NCBI GenBank assembly: GCA_041567895.1
Contig: JBFGAX010000009.1
Span: 4,495 to 68,494, forward strand
Length of the DNA: 64,000 nt
Source of the DNA: JABDOU01 sp041567895
GTDB taxonomy: Bacteria > Actinomycetota > Acidimicrobiia > Spongiisociales > SHLN01
Direction: 5' to 3'
The notes below the pieces were generated by a model. It was given only the letters and a program-made list of their open reading frames with translations. It did no database searches and had not been told where the DNA came from. Below are positions 25,171 to 34,419 of this stretch, in pieces. A program made the translations under genes and the position numbers. How positions within the stretch are numbered: the first letter of the stretch is position 1; each line of letters opens with the position of its first letter.

Positions 25171-25196
25171 GCTCCGAGGCTAAGCCAGGCGGGGGT

Positions 25197-25685
25197 TTAT
25201 CTCCTCGACTCGAGATCCAGAAGGCTCACCTTCGCGTCAAGTCCGCCCGCAAATCCGGTGAGGCTGCCGTTCTTGCCTACCACACGATGGCAGGGGATGA
25301 CGATGGATAGCGGATTGCGACCAACGGCGGCGCCGACAGCTCGGGCAGCGGTGGGCTTGCCGAGATCTTCGGCCATAGTCCCATACGAGGTGGTCTCGCC
25401 GAAGGGAATCTGCTGCAGCGCGGTCCATACCGCGATCTGGAAATCCGTTCCGACCAGATCCAGCGGGATGTCGAAGGCATCGCGTTTGCCTGCGAAAAAC
25501 TCATCGAGTTGGTCGGAGGCTTTGCGGATATATGGATTGGACGCATCCTCGACGAGATCCTCGGCGAACCGAACGCGCCCCGGCTTGTCGTTCGGCCACA
25601 GAATCGCTCGCAAGCCCGATTCGGAAGCGATCAGTGTGAGAACTCCGACCGGGCTTGGCTTGGTGGCAATCGATAAGTGATTCAT
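25197..25685 (-). CDS. ogt: methylated-DNA--[protein]-cysteine S-methyltransferase
   Basis: A 162-residue O6-alkylguanine-DNA alkyltransferase. The ATG at 25685 overlaps the stop of the Ada-AlkA gene (ATGA). The active-site motif PCHRVVGKNGSLTGFAGGL is intact, including the alkyl-acceptor Cys and the catalytic His/Glu network, and the helix-turn-helix region reads YGTMAEDLGKPTAARAVGAA with the Arg finger. It repairs O6-methylguanine by a suicide transfer. The overlap with ada-alkA matches the alkA-ogt pair of mycobacteria. Confidence 0.94.
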   Translation of the reverse strand: MNHLSIATKPSPVGVLTLIASESGLRAILWPNDKPGRVRFAEDLVEDASNPYIRKASDQLDEFFAGKRDAFDIPLDLVGTDFQIAVWTALQQIPFGETTSYGTMAEDLGKPTAARAVGAAVGRNPLSIVIPCHRVVGKNGSLTGFAGGLDAKVSLLDLESRR

Positions 25686-27070
25686 GCTGCTCCTGAGAAC
25701 CATAGATGGGCCGCAGCCGTCGCCCGATAGGGGCGCCAGTCCTCGGCCAGTCGTGTCATTTCGCGAACATTGAGCGTTGCCGGACGCCCTGTGAGTGCGG
25801 CTCCAGCCTTCCTCAGACCAAGGTCCGAGGCCGGAAACGCATCCCGGTGACCGAAGGCTCGGGCAGCGATGAGGTTGGACGTCCAGGGACCGATGCCCGG
25901 CAACTCCTCCAGTTCATCGGTGAGGTCCTGCAACGAGCGACCACGGAGTGCATCGAACCAGCCGGTCTCGGCGAGTCCCGACAGCGAACGCAAGGTTTGT
26001 TCTCGTTTCCGGGTGAGGCCAAGGCCGGAGAGATCCCCGCCGGCGACGGCGCCGGGTGTTGGAAACGTATGGGTGAGGCCTGACGAAACCGTGGCTTCGA
26101 TCGGCGAACCAAGGCGCCCGACCAAACGTCCCGTGATCGTGGTTGCTCCCGGCACGGAGATGTGCTGACCGATCACGATCCTCACCGCGATTTCGAAGGG
26201 ATCCCATGCGCCCGGCATGCGCAAACCGGGCCTGCGTCGTACCAGATCACCAAGGATTGGATCGTGCTCGAGGTGTCTGTCCGCCGAGAGATCAGGGATG
26301 ACCCCGAATATTCGCTTGATTGCGGCGATGTCGTCGACCAGCGATGCGAACGTGGGGAGATGGGCAGTGATCTCGAGAGTTCCGCCGCCATTCGCCGCGA
26401 CCTCGATCACGCCGGGGTGCCCGCACGAAACGATCGTGCGCAGATAGCGATCGTCTACGACTTGCTCGACCCCCGGGATGGACCTGGGCGCGAGGTAGGT
26501 GATGATGTCCGCAGCGCTCGGCGGAGCTTCGAGGGTCAACGTCAGACCGCCATCGGTTGCAGACGACTGATTGCGTCGGCGCTTCGCCCGCAATTGCGTT
26601 GGGGTGAATGCGAAGATGTCTTTGATCACCCGATTCATCTGGCGAAGGCTGTTGAAACCGGATGCGTACGCAATCTCGGTGATCGTCAGGTTGGTTTCGT
26701 CGAGCATCCTGCGAGCGAAATGCGCCCGACGCGATCGTGCGACGAAGTCGGGCGTGGCACCGATTTGCAGTTCGAACAGCCTTCGCAATTGGCGAGCCGA
26801 GTAGCCGACCGCATGGGCGAGGTCGGCCTCGGTGTGACGATCGAGGTATCCGTCTGAAATCATGGCCATGGCACGGGTCACTTCGGCCGATTCCACATTG
26901 GGATCGGCGTGAACCCGGTCCGAGCGGCACTTGAGACAAGGTCGATACCCTGCAGCTTCGGCTGCAACGGGGGAGCTCACGGGGTGAACGTTGCGGGCAG
27001 CCGGTCTGGCCGAGCAGCTTGCTCGACAGTAGATGCCGGTGGTGACCACCGCCTGGAGTCGTTCTGTCAT
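25682..27070 (-). CDS. alkA: AdaA-AlkA fusion: alkylation sensor and DNA-3-methyladenine glycosylase
   Basis: A 462-residue fusion. Residues about 1-55 are the Ada zinc domain with Cys15 and Cys19 (YCRASC) and Cys46 and Cys49 (CLKC), the first pair including the methyl-phosphotriester acceptor. Residues about 65-160 form an AraC-type HTH. From about 175 the AlkA N-terminal domain begins, followed by the HhH-GPD glycosylase (LEELPGIGPWTSNLIAARAFGH, then the catalytic Asp in FPASDLGL). Compared with mycobacterial AlkA, about 20 residues before TTGIYC are missing. The protein should sense methyl phosphotriesters, activate repair genes and excise N-alkylpurines. ogt follows in the same operon. 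Confidence 0.93.
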   Translation of the reverse strand: MTERLQAVVTTGIYCRASCSARPAARNVHPVSSPVAAEAAGYRPCLKCRSDRVHADPNVESAEVTRAMAMISDGYLDRHTEADLAHAVGYSARQLRRLFELQIGATPDFVARSRRAHFARRMLDETNLTITEIAYASGFNSLRQMNRVIKDIFAFTPTQLRAKRRRNQSSATDGGLTLTLEAPPSAADIITYLAPRSIPGVEQVVDDRYLRTIVSCGHPGVIEVAANGGGTLEITAHLPTFASLVDDIAAIKRIFGVIPDLSADRHLEHDPILGDLVRRRPGLRMPGAWDPFEIAVRIVIGQHISVPGATTITGRLVGRLGSPIEATVSSGLTHTFPTPGAVAGGDLSGLGLTRKREQTLRSLSGLAETGWFDALRGRSLQDLTDELEELPGIGPWTSNLIAARAFGHRDAFPASDLGLRKAGAALTGRPATLNVREMTRLAEDWRPYRATAAAHLWFSGAA

Positions 27071-27168
27071 GGATCCAGTGTCGCATATTTGTACCGCAAA
27101 AGCCGGACGTATTCGGACATTCCCGATGTGACCGGATTTGTCAGGGGCGATCGGTAGGGTCGCGACCG

Positions 27169-27783
27169 ATGAAACAACACTCAGAAAATCTGGCGCCGGA
27201 AAGCTCCCCGGCGGTTGTCACCGTTTCCAAATCGTTTGGCGGCAGGTCAATCGATTTGGCTCGCATCGTCGCCTGGACGGTGGAGTCCGTTCTCGCTTGC
27301 GATGCACGCCGGGTTCATGTGAAAGTCAAACGAGCAGGGAAGGCAGTTGCTTTCGGTGTCGAGCATCGGGGCCGGATGGTCACGTTCAAGCAGAAGGGGA
27401 GGGCAGTCTCCTACGCCCGCGCCAACCGGGTCGGTGAGATGTCGAAGCTTTCCGGTCCCCCCGAGCCGGGAGTAAAGGGCTGGGCCTACGATGGGATTCC
27501 CTTTTCCGCACTCCCTGGCTGCGAATATTTGATCTCCCTGACGATCGGTTCTGATCGTACGGTCTATCCCGTCACACTCCGGTATCGAAAGACGGTGCCG
27601 ATTGAGATTGCCGGACCCGTTGAAGAGCTCGTGGCGATCACGGCCCACGAAGCATTCCATTGCTTCCAGTACATGAACTCGCTCTCACGATCGGAGGTCG
27701 ATTGCGACCGCATGGCCATCGAGACCCTTTCCAGGTTTCGCAAGATGAACTCGACGTCGGGGCTTCCAGCAGTTGGAGCGTAG
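27169..27783 (+). CDS. hypothetical protein with HExxH motif
   Basis: A 204-residue protein of unknown family. Near residue 160 it has AHEAFHCFQY, an HExxH zinc-binding motif, followed 12 residues later by SEVDCDRMAIETL, where the Glu/Asp could be the third ligand; the pattern resembles small gluzincin-like domains (for example ImmA- or SprT-type) seen in phage-derived proteins. The N-terminal 150 residues look beta-rich and basic, without a signal peptide. No strong Shine-Dalgarno precedes the ATG. It is divergent from alkA with a 98-bp gap and just before the lipoprotein gene. A metallopeptidase or metal-binding role is possible but unproven. Confidence 0.5.
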   Translation: MKQHSENLAPESSPAVVTVSKSFGGRSIDLARIVAWTVESVLACDARRVHVKVKRAGKAVAFGVEHRGRMVTFKQKGRAVSYARANRVGEMSKLSGPPEPGVKGWAYDGIPFSALPGCEYLISLTIGSDRTVYPVTLRYRKTVPIEIAGPVEELVAITAHEAFHCFQYMNSLSRSEVDCDRMAIETLSRFRKMNSTSGLPAVGA

Positions 27784-27822
27784 GCGAGGAACCTGATGCG
27801 ACTTCGGTAACGTCACAAGCTC

Positions 27823-29514
27823 ATGCGAGAGCGAACGGCGGTAGCAGCTTTGATTCTTGCGATTCTCGTCGCGGCCTGCGGCGAGGATGTGGTGCTCGAG
27901 GAGCCAAACAGCACTCTCAACTCGACGACCATCTCTACGACATCCACGGCCGTCACTACACCATCCTGTGGCGACCGGTTTCCCATATTTTATCCGGGCC
28001 TCGATCCCGTGGAGGGGCTGCCCGGACCCGGACCACAGGGGAGTCCACCCGGCGATGGCCAGCAGGCCCGGTATTGGATCGACGAATCGCTCGGTCTGAC
28101 GATCGAAGCGCGATGGCCGGCTGCGCCGCTGGCGTTCGCAGCAACACCCGAAGAAGATCCGATCCTGCATATCGACGACATCGCAGATGGCGTGCGGATG
28201 GTCCTTGCCATTCCTGGCCCTGCCGGCTGTGGTCTTCTGGATGTGGAGGTCCTCGCCGGAGAACAACCCGATGCGGTCCAGGATTTCGCGAGGTCGTTCG
28301 CGGCAGACATCCGCCCGATCGAGGAGCTCGATGACTATCTCAATCCGCTACCTCCGGATCCAATCCTCGTTCCGGTCCGGGAGTCCATTCTCGTGGTCGA
28401 GGAATTCCTGGAGTCAGCAGGAACTGGCGCCTGGGAGATAGCAGCAGGGCTCTTGATCAACGAGGGGATGGCTCCGGAAGTCGAGAACGCGCTTGGAGGC
28501 GGGCTCGGGGGAGAGGCGCCGATAGCGGATCTGTTGGAGACCTACTGCGCAGCGGCACTGTGCGCCGCGCCGTATGAGATCATCGCTGCCGATCAGTCTG
28601 ATGGGCTCGTCACCGTAACGGTACGCTTCGAATCGGACGCCGGCCCGGTTGAGTGGCAGGTCCGGGTCGGCCAGTTTGAGGGCATCCTCACTCTTGGCGA
28701 TGTACCACCCTCGGGCTCAGGACCCGGGCGAGCATCTCTCACGCAGCGGATCTTCGGTGAGGAAAGGGGTGTCGTCATCTGGTATGACGCCGTGCAGATT
28801 GCAGGACCGTCATCGCCGGAGGATCAGTGGGCACGATGGTGGACGGCCCGGTTCGGATACGCAGATGTCCTCAATCGATGGGGGCTCTCATCGTATCCAA
28901 ATGCAAGCATCAATATCGAGGATCTCCTCGGGGAATTCGAAGGTGAACGCCTCCAACTCGATGACATCTGGTTCGTCGGATCGGGAGTGTTCGACGGTCG
29001 GGAGGTCGCCTATCTGGCAGGGGACGACGATCTGTTCGAACTCGACATCGCCTCGCTCGACGTAGAGCCGATAATCGTCCCGAGCGACAACGAGGGTTTT
29101 TTCGGTCCGGTGGATGCGGTCGACGGCACGCTCGCGGTGATGGTGGGAGTAGGAGACAGTCTCTGGGCAGAGTTTTACGATCGGGATCTAGAGCTCATCA
29201 GTTCGACCCGCGATGGCGGCGCAACGTACACGTCCGTGGCGCTCAGCCCCGATGGCTCTGTTGCGGCTGTCGGTCTGGAAACCGAATTGCACACCCCGCG
29301 CCATGTGGCGTTGGTCGACGTGGCCTCCGGCCGCCAACTGGATTCGTGGAGCGGGCCGCCGGATGGTGTCATCGGCGACGTCGATTTCGACGGTGCGTTC
29401 ATCGTTGCGCCTGTGTCATATCCGGGGGGATCGTTACCGGAGGTGTTGGTCATCGACGCCGTCTCCGGAGAAACGCGCCTGATCCCCACCGCGGCCCACA
29501 TCGACCTTTCTTGA
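27823..29514 (+). CDS. large lipoprotein with C-terminal propeller-like region
   Basis: A 563-residue lipoprotein. The signal peptide ends with the lipobox LVAAC (Cys19), followed by a Ser/Thr-rich linker, typical for an actinobacterial surface lipoprotein. The middle (about 80-330) has no recognised family. The last 190 residues hold repeats such as VAYLAGDDDLFELDIASLDV, YTSVALSPDGSVAAVGLE and HVALVDVASGRQLDSWSG, in the style of WD40/beta-propeller blades. The gene starts 40 bp after the HExxH-motif gene. Function unknown; probably a cell-surface binding protein. Confidence 0.65.
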   Translation: MRERTAVAALILAILVAACGEDVVLEEPNSTLNSTTISTTSTAVTTPSCGDRFPIFYPGLDPVEGLPGPGPQGSPPGDGQQARYWIDESLGLTIEARWPAAPLAFAATPEEDPILHIDDIADGVRMVLAIPGPAGCGLLDVEVLAGEQPDAVQDFARSFAADIRPIEELDDYLNPLPPDPILVPVRESILVVEEFLESAGTGAWEIAAGLLINEGMAPEVENALGGGLGGEAPIADLLETYCAAALCAAPYEIIAADQSDGLVTVTVRFESDAGPVEWQVRVGQFEGILTLGDVPPSGSGPGRASLTQRIFGEERGVVIWYDAVQIAGPSSPEDQWARWWTARFGYADVLNRWGLSSYPNASINIEDLLGEFEGERLQLDDIWFVGSGVFDGREVAYLAGDDDLFELDIASLDVEPIIVPSDNEGFFGPVDAVDGTLAVMVGVGDSLWAEFYDRDLELISSTRDGGATYTSVALSPDGSVAAVGLETELHTPRHVALVDVASGRQLDSWSGPPDGVIGDVDFDGAFIVAPVSYPGGSLPEVLVIDAVSGETRLIPTAAHIDLS

Positions 29515-29603
29515 GCGTCGCCATTCGTGCGACTTGGCAGCCGATGGCGTAATGTTTCATGAAAGGTGGTATTCCGCCCCATGACGATCCACGGAGGGCA
29601 TAA

Positions 29604-30446
29604 ATGGCCAATATTGTGCGAGCGGCGATTATTCAGACCGAATGGACCGGCGACAAAGAATCGATGATCGACAGAAACGCCGAGCTCGCCAAACAGGCAG
29701 CGGCGGACGGCGCCAAGGTGTTGTGCTTTCAAGAGCTCTTCTATGGGCCCTATTTCTGTCAGGTTCAGGAGAATGAGCATTTCGATTACGCCGAGCCGAT
29801 TCCGGACGGACCGACCACGAAACGTATGCAGGAGCTTGCGAAAGAAACCGGGATGGTGCTCGTCGTTCCCATCTTCGAAGCCGAACAAGAGGGCTTCTAC
29901 TACAACACCGCGGCCGTCATCGATGCCGACGGTTCGTACCTGGGCAAATACCGCAAGACGCACATCCCGCACGTGAAAGGTTTCTGGGAGAAGTTCTACT
30001 TCCGACCGGGAAACACCGGTTATCCGATTTTCGACACGGCCGTTGGTCGGATCGGTGTCTATATCTGCTACGACCGCCATTTCCCGGAGGGATGGCGAGC
30101 CCTTGGATTGGCGGGCGCCAAGATCGTCTTCAATCCCTCGGCGACCAGCCGGGGCCTTTCGATGTACCTCTGGAACCTCGAACAGCCGGCTGCTGCGGTC
30201 GCCAACGAGTATTTCATCGGTGCGATCAACCGCGTCGGCAAGGAACCTTACGGAGACAATGACTTTTACGGCTCCTCATACTTCGTTGATCCCCGTGGCC
30301 AGACAGTCGGCGAGCCTGCGAGCGACACCGACGAAGAAGTGGTGGTCCGGGACCTGGATCTCGACATGATCGAGGAGGTTCGCCAGCAGTGGGCCTTCTA
30401 TCGCGATCGCCGGCCTGACGCCTACGGCTCCCTCGTCGCACCCTAA
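29604..30446 (+). CDS. beta-ureidopropionase / N-carbamoyl amidohydrolase (nitrilase family)
   Basis: A 280-residue carbon-nitrogen hydrolase. The catalytic triad is visible: Glu in CFQELFYGPYF (about residue 43), Lys in KYRKTHIPH (about 116) and Cys in VYICYDRHFPEGWR (about 153). GGAGG precedes the ATG. Length and motifs fit beta-ureidopropionase or N-carbamoylputrescine amidase. Position in an operon with an aminotransferase and a dihydropyrimidinase argues for the third step of reductive uracil/thymine breakdown: N-carbamoyl-beta-alanine to beta-alanine, CO2 and NH3. The stop overlaps the next start (TAATG). Confidence 0.88.
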   Translation: MANIVRAAIIQTEWTGDKESMIDRNAELAKQAAADGAKVLCFQELFYGPYFCQVQENEHFDYAEPIPDGPTTKRMQELAKETGMVLVVPIFEAEQEGFYYNTAAVIDADGSYLGKYRKTHIPHVKGFWEKFYFRPGNTGYPIFDTAVGRIGVYICYDRHFPEGWRALGLAGAKIVFNPSATSRGLSMYLWNLEQPAAAVANEYFIGAINRVGKEPYGDNDFYGSSYFVDPRGQTVGEPASDTDEEVVVRDLDLDMIEEVRQQWAFYRDRRPDAYGSLVAP

Positions 30447-31756
30447 TGGGAGTGCACGAAGAGCTGCTTGCTCGGCACAAGCGAGTGCTCCCTGCGTGGT
30501 TGGCTCTGTATTACGAGGAGCCAATCGCCATTGTCGACGGCGATGGGCGGCGTGTGACAGATGCCGAGGGCAACGAATATCTCGATTTCTTCGGTGGCAT
30601 TCTCACAACCATGACCGGGTACAAGATTCCATCGGTTGTGGCCGCGATTCAGCAGCAGGCAACGAGAATGATGCACACCTCGACGCTCTATTTGATCGAA
30701 CAGCAGATCGAGCTTGCGGAGCGACTGGCAGACCTCTCGGGCATTCCCGACGCCAAGGTGTTCTTCACGAATTCCGGCACCGAAGCCAACGACGCAGCCA
30801 TGATGATTTCGACCATCTATCGGAAATCGAACCAGATTCTGGCACTGCGCAACAGCTACCACGGCCGATCGTTTGCGGCAGTTTCGCTCACCGGCAACCG
30901 TTCGTGGTCACCGACGAGCTTGTCGCCGCTCAGCGTCACGTACATCCACAACGGCTACAAGTATCGGAGCCCCTTCGGGCACCTTCCGGACGATGAGTTC
31001 ATCGCTGCCGGCGTGCATGATCTTCGAGACATGCTCAATGTTGCAACGTCAGGCGACGTTGCCGCAATGATCGCCGAACCAATTCAGGGAGTTGGCGGAT
31101 TCGTCACTCCACCTGACGGATACCTGGGCGCGCTCAAAGATGTCCTCGACGAAAACGGCATCCTGTACGTGTCCGATGAGGTTCAGACCGGCTGGGGTCG
31201 AACCGGTGAGAACTTCTGGGGTTACGAGGCGCACGGAATCACGCCCGACATCATCACGTTCGCGAAAGGCGTTGGGAATGGGCTGGCGATGGGAGGAGTC
31301 ATCGCGAGAGCTGAGATCATGGATTCCATCAATGCCAACTCGGTTTCGACGTTTGGCGGTAACCCGTTGGCGACAGCTGGAGCTCTGGCCAACCTCGACT
31401 ACCTGCTCGAGCACAACCTGCAGGACAACGCACACAAGGTAGGTAATCACCTCAAGTCGAGGCTCGATCACCTCGTTGACGACTCCGATTCGCCTGTCGG
31501 AGAAGTACGCGGAAAGGGACTGATGATCGGCGTTGAGCTCGTCAAGCCCGGGACCAGAGATCCGGCTCCCGAGGTCACCGCCCGGGTGATGGAAAACGCA
31601 AAAGCGAATGGACTCCTTGTTGGCAAAGGTGGTCTGTTCGGCAACGTACTCCGGGTTGCGCCGCCTCTTTCCCTCACCGAGGAAGAAGCCGACGAGGGAT
31701 TCGAGAAGCTTGCGCTAGCCATAGATCAAGCCAAAGAGACAGGAGGACACCCATGA
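30446..31756 (+). CDS. class III aminotransferase (beta-alanine/omega-amino acid type)
   Basis: A 436-residue class III PLP aminotransferase. Features include FTNSGTEANDAAMM, the Asp of YVSDEVQTGWGRTG and the Schiff-base Lys in IITFAKGVGNGLAMGG, plus STFGGNPLATAGAL. AGXT2-like and beta-alanine:pyruvate transaminases share these. As the middle gene between ureidopropionase and dihydropyrimidinase, with overlapping starts on both sides, it most likely converts the beta-alanine (or beta-aminoisobutyrate) formed by the pathway to malonate (or methylmalonate) semialdehyde. The acceptor is unknown. Confidence 0.87.
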   Translation: MGVHEELLARHKRVLPAWLALYYEEPIAIVDGDGRRVTDAEGNEYLDFFGGILTTMTGYKIPSVVAAIQQQATRMMHTSTLYLIEQQIELAERLADLSGIPDAKVFFTNSGTEANDAAMMISTIYRKSNQILALRNSYHGRSFAAVSLTGNRSWSPTSLSPLSVTYIHNGYKYRSPFGHLPDDEFIAAGVHDLRDMLNVATSGDVAAMIAEPIQGVGGFVTPPDGYLGALKDVLDENGILYVSDEVQTGWGRTGENFWGYEAHGITPDIITFAKGVGNGLAMGGVIARAEIMDSINANSVSTFGGNPLATAGALANLDYLLEHNLQDNAHKVGNHLKSRLDHLVDDSDSPVGEVRGKGLMIGVELVKPGTRDPAPEVTARVMENAKANGLLVGKGGLFGNVLRVAPPLSLTEEEADEGFEKLALAIDQAKETGGHP

Positions 31757-33171
31757 AGACAGTTATCAAGGGCGGGACGGTTGTAACGTCCACCGAGCAG
31801 ATGTCGGCCGATGTGCTGATCGATGGCGAGAAGATTGTGGCGCTCGCATCGCCGGGTAGCCACGAATGGGAAGCGGGCGCTGACAAGGTCATCGATGCGT
31901 CTGGAAAGCTCGTCATCCCGGGCGGCATCGACGTTCACACTCACATGGAGCTTCCATTTGGCGGGACCAACGCTTCAGACTCATTTGAGACCGGTTCGAG
32001 GGCCGCTGCCTGGGGAGGTACGACGACCATCGTCGACTTCGCTGTACAGGTGAAAGGTGAGTCGGCCATGGACGGGTTTGAAGCCTGGATGCAGAAGGCC
32101 GACGGCAATTGCGCAATCGACTATGGATTTCACATGATCACCGGCGACATCAACGAGCAAACGCTCAAAGAAATGGACATGCTGGTTGACGAGGGCGTGA
32201 CGTCGTTCAAGATGTTCATGGCGTATCCCGGCGTGTTCTATTCCACAGACGGCGAAATCGTCCTGGCGATGCAAAAGGCAGCCGAGAACGGCTCCACGAT
32301 CATGATGCATGCTGAAAACGGGATCGCCATCGACGTGCTGGTTCAGCAAGCACTGGCCAGGGGCGAGACCGATCCCATCTATCACGGGATCACCCGGCCT
32401 TCCATATTGGAGGGTGAAGCAACCCACCGGGCCATACGGCTCGCCGAGTTGACTGGTGCGCCGCTCTACATCGTTCATCTCTCGGCTGCCGAAGCTCTGG
32501 CCGAGGTGACGATGGCCCGGGATGAGGGTATGAATGTATTTGCAGAGACCTGTCCCCAGTATCTGTTTCTTGCTCTGTCGGATCTCGGAAATGGCTTCGA
32601 AGGTGCCAAATATGTGTGTTCGCCGCCGCTCCGGCCACGGGATGATGGTCATCAGGAATTTCTATGGCAGGGACTTGCCACAAACGATCTTCAAATAGTG
32701 TCTACCGACCATTGCCCGTTCTGCTTCAACGATCATCCGATCCTGGGAACGCAGAAGAAGCTCGGCGAGGGAGATTTCTCGAAAATTCCGAACGGGATGC
32801 CAGGAGTCGAGCCACGCATGGAGCTGATCTACCAGGGAGCCGTCGACGAGGGACGTCTGAACGTCAACCGGTGGGTAGAAATCTGCTCGACCACGCCGGC
32901 CAAGATGTTCGGAATGTATCCGCAGAAAGGCACGATCGCCATCGGCTCCGACGCCGACATCGTCGTTTTCGATCCCGGAACTCCGCGCACGATAAGCGCA
33001 GACTCGCATCACATGAACGTCGACTATTCGGCATATGAGGGTAGGGAGGTGCCCGGTTCGGTCGAGACGGTGCTGTCGCGTGGGCGGGTCATCATCGAGA
33101 ACAACGAGTATCACGGGGCCCCTGGTGACGGCCAGTATCTGCGCCGCGGCGCCAGCCAGTACCTGATCTAG
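31753..33171 (+). CDS. dihydropyrimidinase / D-hydantoinase
   Basis: A 472-residue amidohydrolase. The metal site reads GGIDVHTHMELPFGG (His-x-His), with the bridging-Lys region VTSFKMFMAYPG, then the His ligands in MMHAENG and YIVHLSAAEAL and the Asp in STDHCPF. GGAGG before the ATG overlaps the aminotransferase 3' end (ATGA). It opens the ring of dihydrouracil/dihydrothymine to the N-carbamoyl amino acid, step two of reductive pyrimidine degradation. Intact residues and standard length indicate an active enzyme. D-hydantoinase activity is common in the family. Confidence 0.93.
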   Translation: MKTVIKGGTVVTSTEQMSADVLIDGEKIVALASPGSHEWEAGADKVIDASGKLVIPGGIDVHTHMELPFGGTNASDSFETGSRAAAWGGTTTIVDFAVQVKGESAMDGFEAWMQKADGNCAIDYGFHMITGDINEQTLKEMDMLVDEGVTSFKMFMAYPGVFYSTDGEIVLAMQKAAENGSTIMMHAENGIAIDVLVQQALARGETDPIYHGITRPSILEGEATHRAIRLAELTGAPLYIVHLSAAEALAEVTMARDEGMNVFAETCPQYLFLALSDLGNGFEGAKYVCSPPLRPRDDGHQEFLWQGLATNDLQIVSTDHCPFCFNDHPILGTQKKLGEGDFSKIPNGMPGVEPRMELIYQGAVDEGRLNVNRWVEICSTTPAKMFGMYPQKGTIAIGSDADIVVFDPGTPRTISADSHHMNVDYSAYEGREVPGSVETVLSRGRVIIENNEYHGAPGDGQYLRRGASQYLI

Positions 33172-33187
33172 ACGATCGAGGAGCTCT

Positions 33188-34189
33188 ATGGACTTTGGTG
33201 TAGTACTGCAAACCGACCCACCGGCCTCCCGCGTGCTCGAGTTGACGCGGCGTGCGGCTGCCAACGGTTTTACATACGGGTGGACCTTCGACTCGCATGT
33301 GCTTTGGCAAGAACCCTTCGTGATCTACAGCCGAATGCTCGCCGAGAACCCCGAGATGGTCGTCGGTCCGATGGTGACGAACCCTGGCACTCGAGACTGG
33401 ACGGTCATCGCATCGTTGTTCGCGACGCTCAACGAGATGAGCGGAGGTCGGACGGTCTGCGGAATGGGGCGCGGCGACTCTGCGCTTCGATATATCGGTC
33501 GCCCGCCGACCAGGTTGGCCACGATGGAGCAGTCGATGGCGGTCATCAAGGATCTCGTCGCGGGCAAGGAAGTCACCTATCGCGACAAGACGTTCAACAT
33601 GCCCTGGGTCGGAGACGGCTGGGATCTGCCGATGTGGGTGGCCGGATACGGGCCCCGCGCGCTGACTCTCATCGGCCAGAAAGCCGATGGGTTCATTCTG
33701 CAGCTTGCTGATCCGTATCTCGTCGAGTGGACCGTCAAGTTCATGCGCTCGGCGGCCAGCGACGCAGGCCGCAATCCCGACGACATCAAGATCTGCGTCG
33801 CCGCTCCGGCGTATGTCGGGGACAACCTCGAGCAACAGCGTGACCAGGTGAGGTGGTTCGGCGGGATGGTGGGTAATCACGTTGCCGACCTGGTCGACAG
33901 GTACGGCACCGAATCCGACATGGTCCCGGCTGCGCTATCCGAATACATCAAGGCCCGGGAGGGCTACGACTATGACCACCACGGTAAGGCGGGCAATCCA
34001 TCGACCGACTTCGTACCCGACGAGGTCATTGACCGGTTTTGTGTTCTTGGACCCGTGGACAAGCACATCGAACGCATGCAGGAGTTGCGGGAACTGGGCG
34101 TTGACCAGTTCGCGATCTATCTGATGCACGACGCTCAAGAGGTCACGCTGGACGCATATGGCGATGCCGTTATGCCTGCGCTGAGCTGA
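33188..34189 (+). CDS. LLM-class F420/flavin-dependent oxidoreductase (CPS_4043-like)
   Basis: A 333-residue luciferase-like monooxygenase-fold protein with the beta/alpha-barrel pattern MDFGVVLQTDPP, YGWTFDSHVLW, GRTVCGMGRGDSALR and MWVAGYGPRALTLIGQKADG. It resembles the F420-dependent TIGR03842/CPS_4043 subfamily, usually found beside hydantoinases and pyrimidine genes. It ends the operon, 16 bp after the dihydropyrimidinase. No dihydropyrimidine dehydrogenase (PydA/PreA) is in this window, so it may supply the redox step, but this is inference. The cofactor (F420 versus FMN) is not proven. Confidence 0.82.
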   Translation: MDFGVVLQTDPPASRVLELTRRAAANGFTYGWTFDSHVLWQEPFVIYSRMLAENPEMVVGPMVTNPGTRDWTVIASLFATLNEMSGGRTVCGMGRGDSALRYIGRPPTRLATMEQSMAVIKDLVAGKEVTYRDKTFNMPWVGDGWDLPMWVAGYGPRALTLIGQKADGFILQLADPYLVEWTVKFMRSAASDAGRNPDDIKICVAAPAYVGDNLEQQRDQVRWFGGMVGNHVADLVDRYGTESDMVPAALSEYIKAREGYDYDHHGKAGNPSTDFVPDEVIDRFCVLGPVDKHIERMQELRELGVDQFAIYLMHDAQEVTLDAYGDAVMPALS

Positions 34190-34218
34190 TACCCCAATCG
34201 CAACTTGAAAGGAACATG

Positions 34219-34410
34219 ATGGCCAAGAAGGATCCTGATCAAAAGCGGGCGCAAAAGCTCGAAAAGGCCGAACACAAGGTTGCCAGGAAGATCGAGAAAC
34301 AGGTTTCCATCCCGGCCAGCATCGAGGCAGAAGCGTTGCTCGAAGCGGCCGAGTTGGAAGAAATCCGGCACCACAAGTCGGGCGGCTCCGGCAAGCCGGA
34401 TTCTGGATAG
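34219..34410 (+). CDS. small Lys/Glu-rich protein
   Basis: A 63-residue highly charged protein with the start placed at the second of two ATGs (34219), because AAAGGA is only 2 nt from the first at 34216. The N-terminal 40 residues are a predicted amphipathic helix rich in Lys, Glu and Ala; the end is Gly/Ser-rich. No family recognised. Its TAG is followed by the convergent hemerythrin gene after 9 bp. Confidence 0.5.
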   Translation: MAKKDPDQKRAQKLEKAEHKVARKIEKQVSIPASIEAEALLEAAELEEIRHHKSGGSGKPDSG

Positions 34411-34419
34411 CGAGGCTTT

